Assembly (NCBI GenBank): GCA_948852945.1
Contig: CAQPBJ010000023.1
Coordinates: 1-19,605, forward strand
Source: an uncultured Clostridia bacterium
GTDB lineage: Bacteria > Bacillota > Clostridia > TANB77 > CAG-508
Reading direction: 5' to 3'
Length of the DNA: 19,605 nt
Made by a program: the position numbers and the translations under genes. Below are positions 9,100 to 14,418 of the stretch, in pieces; the first letter of the stretch is position 1; each line of letters starts with the position of its first letter. The notes under the pieces are model-generated. The model worked only from the letters and a program-made list of their open reading frames with translations. It searched no databases and was not told the DNA's origin.

Positions 9100-9121
9100 G
9101 AAAAAAGGTGGGGGGGATGAT

Positions 9122-9150
9122 TTGACAGTTTTTATTAATCATGTTAAAAT
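9122..9150 (+). promoter_or_regulatory. Promoter of the tyrS T-box leader
   Basis: TTGACA (9122-9127) and TAAAAT (9145-9150) with a 17-base spacer, just upstream of the T-box transcript and divergent from the coiled-coil gene promoter. Confidence 0.8.
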
Positions 9151-9156
9151 ATTTAT

Positions 9157-9390
9157 GTAAAACTTAATTTAACTATGTTAGAAAAGAAATTAGTAGAATT
9201 TTATATTTTTGTTTTTAGAGAGATAATGCTTGGTGAGAATTATTAACAGATAAAATTTGAATTACAGTTCTTAGTAATAGTTAACGTGTAGCTACGAATA
9301 AGCTAATAATGAGGTAATTATTAAAATTATAAATAAAGGTGGTACCACGAAATTGATTCGTCCTTTAATAGGATAGAATCAATTTTTTTT
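9157..9390 (+). promoter_or_regulatory. T-box riboswitch, tyrosine specifier
   Basis: The leader between the promoter and tyrS carries the T-box core GGTGGTACCACG (9338-9349). The terminator follows directly: the AATTGATTC arm (9351-9359) pairs with GAATCAATT (9375-9383), and a T-run ends at 9390. Upstream are AGAGAG (about 9218-9223) and GGTGAGAA, typical of Stem I. A TAC triplet at 9263-9265, in the context GAATTACAG, sits where the specifier is expected and reads as tyrosine, matching the downstream gene. Family knowledge: uncharged tRNA(Tyr) pairs with the specifier and the T-box bulge, forms the antiterminator and allows tyrS transcription. Exact Stem I boundaries were not folded. Confidence 0.92.
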
Positions 9391-9411
9391 ACTTTTTAGG
9401 GAGGTGATGCT

Positions 9412-9477
9412 ATGACCCAATGGTTTGATATGAAAACAATAATCCAAGGGTTCTTCTATGAGTTCTCTTTTGGATAG
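9412..9477 (+). CDS. Small aromatic-rich ORF between T-box and tyrS
   Basis: ATG at 9412 follows a strong ribosome-binding-type sequence (AGGGAGGTGATG) and opens a 21-codon frame rich in Trp, Phe and Tyr (ending in FFYEFSFG) that stops at TAG 9477. It lies after the T-box terminator and 26 bases before tyrS, so it would be translated only when the T-box is read through. Bases 9442-9450 and 9467-9475 inside it form a 9-bp hairpin with two G-U pairs. It holds only one Tyr codon. It may be a leader peptide, a translational coupler, or chance. Confidence 0.35.
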   Translation: MTQWFDMKTIIQGFFYEFSFG

Positions 9478-9503
9478 AAATTATATAAAAAGAGAGGTAA
9501 AAT

Positions 9504-10664
9504 ATGAAAGAATTAGAAATTATTAAAAGAAAGGCTGTTCAAATTTTTTCAGAAGAAGAGTTAGAAAAAAAGTTGAATAGCGGTAAAAAATTAATTATTA
9601 AATTAGGAGCAGATCCATCAAGACCAGATTTGCATATAGGACATAGTGTAGTTTTAAGGGTTTTAAAAACTTTTCAAAATATGGGACATGAAGTTGTTTT
9701 TCTTATTGGTGATTTTACAGGAATGATAGGTGATCCTTCTGGAAAAAACAAGACTAGGCCTGCTCTTACATGGGAACAAACAAGAAAATCTGCTGAAACT
9801 TATTTGAATCAAGCTACTAAAATTTTAGATAAAAATAAGACTAAAATTGCATTTAATTCAGAATGGCTTTCTAAGTTGACTTTAGAAGATATTATTAGTC
9901 TTACTTCTAAATATACAGTGGCTAGAATAATGGAAAGAGATGATTTTAAAAATAGATTTGAAAATGGTTTGCCTTTATCAATGCATGAACTTTTGTATCC
10001 TTTAATGCAAGGATATGATTCGGTTGCACTCAAAGCAGATATTGAAATTGGTGGAACAGATCAGACTTTCAATTTACTAGTTGGAAGAGAATTACAAAAA
10101 GATTATAATCAAGAACCTCAAGTAGTAATGACTTTTCCGCTTTTAGTTGGATTAGATGGTAAAGAAAAAATGAGTAAATCTTTAGATAATTATATAGGAC
10201 TTAATGATACACCTTTTGATAAATTTGAAAAAAGTATGAAGATTCCAGATAATGTTTTAAAACAATACTTTGAACTTGCTACAGATTTAACTATTGAGAA
10301 AATTAATGAAATTATGTATAAAGATATGAGAGAAGCTCATTTTGAGTTTGCAAAAGAGCTTATAAAAATGTATGATGATATAAACGAATTTGAAGATATT
10401 AAGAAAAGATATTTAGAAATTGCTTCAGGTGGAATTCCAGAAGATATATTAGAAATAGAAATAGATGAAAAAGAAATTAATATTTGTGAATTACTTGTTA
10501 AAATAGGATTTGCTAATTCAAAAGGTGAAGCTAAGAGAATGATTATAGGTAATGGAGTAAAAATAGATTCTAAGCTGAAACAAGATATTAATGAAAAAAT
10601 TAATATTATATCAGGAAAGACTATTGTTCAATTTGGAAAAAATAAATTTATAAAGATTATTTAA
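9504..10664 (+). CDS. tyrS: Tyrosyl-tRNA synthetase
   Basis: 386 residues, a class I aminoacyl-tRNA synthetase that charges tRNA(Tyr) in the cytoplasm. HIGH is at residues 44-47 (DLHIGHS), preceded by KLGADPSRPD. The tyrosine-pocket region carries GGTDQTFN, and KMSKS is at 222-226. The C-terminal S4-type RNA-binding domain runs from about 322 to 386 (GFANSKGEAKRMI). KMSKS rather than KFGKT places it in the TyrZ-like branch of bacterial TyrRS. Length is near the family norm. The SD AGAGAGG precedes the ATG. It is controlled by the T-box just upstream, whose TAC specifier agrees with this identity. It appears to be a single-gene unit with an AT-rich terminator after it. Confidence 0.96.
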   Translation: MKELEIIKRKAVQIFSEEELEKKLNSGKKLIIKLGADPSRPDLHIGHSVVLRVLKTFQNMGHEVVFLIGDFTGMIGDPSGKNKTRPALTWEQTRKSAETYLNQATKILDKNKTKIAFNSEWLSKLTLEDIISLTSKYTVARIMERDDFKNRFENGLPLSMHELLYPLMQGYDSVALKADIEIGGTDQTFNLLVGRELQKDYNQEPQVVMTFPLLVGLDGKEKMSKSLDNYIGLNDTPFDKFEKSMKIPDNVLKQYFELATDLTIEKINEIMYKDMREAHFEFAKELIKMYDDINEFEDIKKRYLEIASGGIPEDILEIEIDEKEINICELLVKIGFANSKGEAKRMIIGNGVKIDSKLKQDINEKINIISGKTIVQFGKNKFIKII

Positions 10665-10667
10665 AAA

Positions 10668-10707
10668 GAAATAAAGAGTATACTTGAAAATGGTATATTC
10701 TTTTATT
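10668..10707 (+). terminator. AT-rich terminator of tyrS
   Basis: AAATAAAGAGTATAC pairs with GTATATTCTTTTATTT, with one bulge, around a loop near 10684-10692. The right arm doubles as the T-rich tail. It ends directly at the response-regulator operator. Confidence 0.6.
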
Positions 10708-10759
10708 TTGTCACTTAATAGTCATATATAATTGATAATATTGATATACGTGATATAAT
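10708..10759 (+). promoter_or_regulatory. Operator and promoter of the two-component operon
   Basis: TTGTCA (10708-10713) and TAGTCA (10719-10724) form a direct repeat with an 11-base period, about one helical turn. They sit just upstream of a TTGATA (10732-10737), N16, TATAAT (10754-10759) promoter. The same repeat occurs before the ABC transporter operon. Direct repeats near one helical turn apart are typical of OmpR/PhoB-type regulators, so autoregulation by the encoded regulator is the likely reading. Confidence 0.65.
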
Positions 10760-10789
10760 ATGTGGATAGAAGAGAGGAGTTATCGTTAT

Positions 10790-11452
10790 ATGAGTAAAAT
10801 ATTATTAATAGAAGATAATGAAGCAATTATTTTAGGATTAGAATATTTGTTTAAAGAAGAAAAATTTGATTTTGACTTTGCTAAAACCAAGTTAGAAGCA
10901 ATGAGAAAAATTGAAGAGTCGTTATATGATTTGATTTTATTAGATGTTACATTGCCAGATGGTGATGGATTTGAGATTGCCAAAGTAATAAAAGAAAAAA
11001 TAGATACTCCTATTATGTTTTTAACTGCTAAAGATGAAGAAAAAGATGTTGTATATGGATTGGATTTAGGAGCAGAAGATTATATAATTAAACCTTTTAG
11101 AAATAGAGAACTAATATCTAGAATTAGAAATGTACTGAGAAGAACTGAAAAAAATAATATCATTGAATGTAAAGGGATAAAGATAGATACTACAATTGGA
11201 AAAGTTTTTTTGAAAGATGAAGAAATAATTTTAACTAAATTAGAGTATAAGATTTTATTAAATTTATTTATAAATATGAATAAATTAATAACACGAGAAG
11301 AAATTTTAAATGATATATGGGATATTGCTGGGAATTTTGTTAATGACAATACTCTTACTGTTTATATAAAGAGAATTAGAGAAAAAATTGGTGATAAGGA
11401 TGGAAAAGTTATTACTACAGTGAGAGGCTTAGGATATAGGGTAGAAAAATAG
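10790..11452 (+). CDS. OmpR/PhoB-family response regulator
   Basis: 220 residues from the ATG at 10790. An upstream in-frame ATG at 10760 would add ten residues, but AGAGAGGAG (10771-10779) is correctly spaced for 10790, the protein then begins with the usual MSKILLIEDNE, and 10760 lies directly after the -10 box. Receiver domain (1-115): acidic pair Glu8-Asp9, phosphorylated Asp52 (LLDVTLPDGDG), Thr79 and Lys101 (IIKPF). The winged-helix DNA-binding domain spans about 126-220, with LTKLEYKILLNLF and VYIKRIREKIG and the closing VRGLGYR. It acts with the histidine kinase 11 bases downstream. Matching repeats suggest it controls its own operon and the ABC exporter at 13735-17067. Confidence 0.93.
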   Translation: MSKILLIEDNEAIILGLEYLFKEEKFDFDFAKTKLEAMRKIEESLYDLILLDVTLPDGDGFEIAKVIKEKIDTPIMFLTAKDEEKDVVYGLDLGAEDYIIKPFRNRELISRIRNVLRRTEKNNIIECKGIKIDTTIGKVFLKDEEIILTKLEYKILLNLFINMNKLITREEILNDIWDIAGNFVNDNTLTVYIKRIREKIGDKDGKVITTVRGLGYRVEK

Positions 11453-11463
11453 ATGGAGGAAAT

Positions 11464-12672
11464 ATGAAAAACGTAGTTGCTAGAAAATATATTTTAATAT
11501 GTGTTGCAATAACAATTGTTTTTTCATTTGTAATGTGGAGAAATGTAGTAAATCAAAATAAAGTTTATGAAAAAGAGATAAATTCCACATTAGTTAATAT
11601 CATAGGTTTAATTAAAGAAGAATATCCGAATATTTCAGATGAAGAGATAATAAAAATTTTAAATAACGAAGAGTTTTCTAAAGATGGAACAGAAGTATTA
11701 GAAAAGTATGGAATATCTGATGAATTGGCTATAGAGAAAATGCAGGATAGACAAGCTAAGTTTATAATTGTTAACATTGCTATAATTGCTTTATGTGCTG
11801 GAAGTGTAGTGAGTGTTTTTGTTATTTATTTAATTAATAGAAAAAAGAAAATTAATTATTTAGATAATTATTTACAAAAAGTATCTAATGGAAAATATTA
11901 TACTGAACTAGAAAAAGAATCAGAGGATGAACTTAATAGGTTAAAGGATTCTTTATATAAGATTACTGTTATGCTAAAAGAAGATTCAGAGAATAAACGA
12001 TTACGAAATGAAGCAATTTTAAATTCTGTTGCTAATATTTCTCATCAATTAAAAACACCGCTTACTTCTATTCAGATTTTGCTAGATAATATTATTGAAA
12101 GTACAGATATGAATGAAGATACAAGAAAGAAATTTACTTTAGAGATATTAAGACAAGTAAAAGGTATGAATTTTTTAATATTAGCATTATTGAAGCTTTC
12201 AAGGTTAGATGCTGGTGTGGTTGAGTTTGAAAATAAAGAAATTAATCTTAAAAATTTAGTTGAGGATATTGTTAGTGATTTAGATGTTGTAATAGATATA
12301 AAGCAGATAAATCTTATTAAAAATATTAAAGATGTAACTATTACTGGTGATTATAATTGGAATAAAGAGGCTATATTGAATATTATTAAAAATGCTGTGG
12401 AACATACTCAAGAAGGAAAAAATGTATATATTGATATTGATGAAAATGATGTTTATTCTAAGATTACTGTTACTGACGAGGGAAATGGGATTGCTAAGAA
12501 AGATTTAAAACATATTTTTGAGAAATTTTATAAAGCTACAGATTCAGATCCTAATAGTTTTGGAATAGGTTTGGCTCTTTCGAAATCGATTATTGAAAAG
12601 CAGAATGGGTATATTTCAGTTGATTCTAAAATAGGAGAAGGCACAAAATTTATAATAAAATATTTGAAATAA
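11464..12672 (+). CDS. Sensor histidine kinase, membrane bound
   Basis: 402 residues. Two membrane segments (about 9-25 and 99-124) enclose an extracytoplasmic region of about 70 residues. A short HAMP-like linker (about 125-180) follows. The dimerisation domain has the phospho-accepting His194 (ISHQLKTPLTS). The ATPase domain has an N-box (about 306-315, IIKNAVEH), a G1 box DEGNG (338-342), an F-box IFEKFYKA and a G2 box FGIGLALSK (367-375). The SD GGAGG precedes the ATG. It forms an operon with the response regulator. Its small sensor loop is larger than the very short loops of BceS-type kinases, so sensing through the transporter is not clear. The stimulus is unknown; cell-envelope or antimicrobial-peptide stress is plausible given the linked FtsX-type exporter. 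Confidence 0.92.
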   Translation: MKNVVARKYILICVAITIVFSFVMWRNVVNQNKVYEKEINSTLVNIIGLIKEEYPNISDEEIIKILNNEEFSKDGTEVLEKYGISDELAIEKMQDRQAKFIIVNIAIIALCAGSVVSVFVIYLINRKKKINYLDNYLQKVSNGKYYTELEKESEDELNRLKDSLYKITVMLKEDSENKRLRNEAILNSVANISHQLKTPLTSIQILLDNIIESTDMNEDTRKKFTLEILRQVKGMNFLILALLKLSRLDAGVVEFENKEINLKNLVEDIVSDLDVVIDIKQINLIKNIKDVTITGDYNWNKEAILNIIKNAVEHTQEGKNVYIDIDENDVYSKITVTDEGNGIAKKDLKHIFEKFYKATDSDPNSFGIGLALSKSIIEKQNGYISVDSKIGEGTKFIIKYLK

Positions 12673-12676
12673 CAGC

Positions 12677-12705
12677 TTGACATTTGCGAACAATTGTTTT
12701 AAAAT
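12677..12705 (+). promoter_or_regulatory. Promoter of the ORF6N gene with a LexA-like palindrome
   Basis: TTGACA (12677-12682), 17 bases, TAAAAT (12700-12705). CGAACAATTGTTTT (12687-12700) lies in the spacer and resembles the Gram-positive LexA box CGAAC-N4-GTTCG, except that the right half ends TT instead of CG. A second inverted repeat, TTGTTTTAA (12694-12702) with TTAAAACAA (12715-12723), covers the -10 box and reaches the ribosome binding site. Promoter confidence is fair; operator roles are inference. Confidence 0.6.
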
Positions 12706-12776
12706 TATCTAAAATTAAAACAAGGATGTGAAAAATAATAGAGAAAAAAATAAAAGATATTGATAATTCAAGCTGT

Positions 12777-13646
12777 ATGACAACTGAAAAGATTAAAAAG
12801 ATGATATATACAGTAAGAGGAAAACAGGTATTACTAGATAGTGATGTAGCTATATTGTATCATTATGATACTAAAAATATAAACAAAGCTATGAAAAGAA
12901 ATATTGAAAGATTTCCTGAAGATTTTTGTTTTCAATTAACTAAAGAGGAGTTATATGAAATGTGGTTCCATAATGGAACCACATTTCAAGATAAAAATAT
13001 TAAATATAGAAGCGAAAAATATTTACCATATGTTTATACAGAACAAGGTATATCAATGTTGGCGGGAATTTTAAAAAATGATATTGCAATAAGTGTAAGT
13101 ATAAGTATAATAAGGGCTTTTATAGAGATGAGAAAAATTATAATGAATAATAGTAAAGTGCTTGAAAGACTAATTAGTGTGGAGTATAAATTACTTGAAC
13201 ATGATAAAAAGTTTGAAGAACTTTTTAATAATTTTTCAAAAGAAGATGTGAGTCACAAGATTTTTTATAAAGGACAAATATATGATGCTTATGTTTTGAT
13301 TATAGATATAATAAAGAAGGCTAAAAATAAAATTTCTATTATTGATAATTATGTTGATGATACTGTATTAAATATGCTAACAAAGAAAAATAAACATGTG
13401 AAAGTATTAATATTCACCTCAGAAAAGAATTCTATAAATACGGTAGATATAAAAAAATTCAATTCAGAATATGAGGGATTAAAAATTTTTAAAACAAATA
13501 AATTTCATGATAGATTTATAATAATTGATGATGTAGAACTATATCATTTAGGAGCTTCGATAAAAGACTTAGGAAAGAAATGTTTTGCTATTAATAAAAT
13601 AAAAGATAAAAAAATATTAGAAACTTTTTTGGAAGAACTGAAATAA
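12777..13646 (+). CDS. ORF6N DNA-binding domain fused to a PLD-like domain
   Basis: 289 residues from the ATG at 12777. The N-terminal part (about 1-105) matches the ORF6N family of phage-related DNA-binding domains: YTVRGKQVLLDSDVAILY, RNIERFPEDFCFQLTKEE, LPYVYTEQGISMLAGIL. A coiled stretch follows (about 120-155). The C-terminal part (about 167-285) looks like a phospholipase D/nuclease-type domain with one HKD-like motif, His244-x-Arg246-x4-Asp251 (FHDRFIIID), Arg replacing Lys, then YHLGASIKDLGKK. Function is uncertain: a regulator, nuclease or defence-related protein. The start is doubtful. No ribosome binding site precedes 12777, whereas AAGGATGTG (12722-12730) precedes an in-frame open stretch beginning with ATA codons at 12735/12738. 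A perfect inverted repeat lies inside the gene at 12956-12988. It interrupts the two-component and transporter operons and looks like mobile cargo. Confidence 0.85.
   Translation: MTTEKIKKMIYTVRGKQVLLDSDVAILYHYDTKNINKAMKRNIERFPEDFCFQLTKEELYEMWFHNGTTFQDKNIKYRSEKYLPYVYTEQGISMLAGILKNDIAISVSISIIRAFIEMRKIIMNNSKVLERLISVEYKLLEHDKKFEELFNNFSKEDVSHKIFYKGQIYDAYVLIIDIIKKAKNKISIIDNYVDDTVLNMLTKKNKHVKVLIFTSEKNSINTVDIKKFNSEYEGLKIFKTNKFHDRFIIIDDVELYHLGASIKDLGKKCFAINKIKDKKILETFLEELK
12956..12988. repeat. Perfect 16-bp inverted repeat inside the ORF6N gene
   Basis: TGAAATGTGGTTCCAT (12956-12971) and its exact reverse complement (12973-12988) flank a single A at 12972. It encodes the stretch around EMWFHNGTTFQ, a variable part of ORF6N domains. 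It could form a cruciform, an mRNA hairpin or a protein-binding site. There is no T-tract, so it is not an ordinary terminator. Confidence 0.9.
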
Positions 13647-13665
13647 AAAATAAAATATTTTTATA

Positions 13666-13699
13666 TTGTCACTTGATTGTCACTTTTGATAGATATAAT
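13666..13699 (+). promoter_or_regulatory. Shared regulator operator before the ABC transporter operon
   Basis: TTGTCA (13666-13671) and TTGTCA (13677-13682) repeat with an 11-base period, matching the element at 10708-10724 in all key bases. A TATAAT lies at 13694-13699. A good -35 at standard distance is lacking (TTGATT at 13673 gives 15 bases), as expected for a promoter that needs an activator. The transporter start codon is at 13735. Confidence 0.65.
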
Positions 13700-13734
13700 T
13701 ATTTTAAGTTAAGATTAAAGAAAGGAATTTTAAT

Positions 13735-14397
13735 ATGGAAATTTTAAAAGTAGAGAATTTAACTAAGACTTATGGAAAAGGTGACAATCTAGTTAGAGCT
13801 GTAGATAACATATCTTTTTCAATAGAAAAAGGTGAATTTGTTGCTATAGTAGGAAGCTCTGGAAGCGGAAAATCTACATTACTTCATTTAATTGGAGGAG
13901 TAGATAGACCAACATCAGGAAAAGTATACATTGAAGGAAAGGATATTTATTCTTTAAATGATGATGCGTTAGCAATTTTTAGAAGAAGACAAGTAGGAAT
14001 TATATATCAGTTTTATAATTTAATTCCAATTTTAAATATTGAAGAAAATATAACACTTCCTTGTGAATTAGATGGAAAGAAAACTGATAAAAAACAATTA
14101 AGTGAATTATTAACAACATTAGGTTTAACTCAAAGAAGAACTCATTTACCAAATCAATTATCAGGAGGTCAACAACAAAGAGTTTCAATAGGTAGAAGCT
14201 TAATTAATAATCCAAGTATTGTTTTAGCAGATGAACCTACAGGAAACTTAGATTCTAAGGCTAGTGAAGAAATAGTTGAATTATTGAGACTTTCTAATAA
14301 AAAATATAATCAAACAATTGTCATTATTACTCATGATTTAGAGATTGCTAAACTTGCAGATAGAGTAATAAAAATTGAAGACGGAAAAATAGTCTAG
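13735..14397 (+). CDS. ABC transporter ATP-binding protein, MacB/LolD/BceA-like
   Basis: 220 residues, normal for this class. Walker A GSSGSGKST (40-48), Q-loop Gln92 (YQFYNLIP), signature LSGGQQQR (142-149), Walker B IVLADEP with Glu167, and switch His200. It powers the FtsX-type permease that follows with no gap: its TAG ends at 14397. The SD AAAGGAATTT precedes the ATG. Family knowledge: such ATPases drive mechanotransmission or export across the cell envelope, often for antimicrobial peptides or lipoproteins. It is likely controlled by the two-component system upstream through the repeat at 13666-13682. Confidence 0.94.
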   Translation: MEILKVENLTKTYGKGDNLVRAVDNISFSIEKGEFVAIVGSSGSGKSTLLHLIGGVDRPTSGKVYIEGKDIYSLNDDALAIFRRRQVGIIYQFYNLIPILNIEENITLPCELDGKKTDKKQLSELLTTLGLTQRRTHLPNQLSGGQQQRVSIGRSLINNPSIVLADEPTGNLDSKASEEIVELLRLSNKKYNQTIVIITHDLEIAKLADRVIKIEDGKIV

Positions 14398-14418
14398 TTG
14401 GCAAAGGTGGTGAGAAAA

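Noticed and set aside
9110..9116. G7 run upstream of the T-box promoter as a phase-variable tract
   Set aside because: It is short, lies outside any gene and promoter spacer, and cannot be shown to vary from one sequence.
10760..10789. Upstream start adding ten residues to the response regulator
   Set aside because: It directly follows the -10 box and has no ribosome binding site, while 10790 has a well-spaced AGAGAGGAG and gives the family's usual N-terminus.
14398..14418. TTG start of the permease directly after the ATPase stop
   Set aside because: The bases that would be coding form the ribosome binding site for the ATG at 14419, which gives a typical N-terminus.
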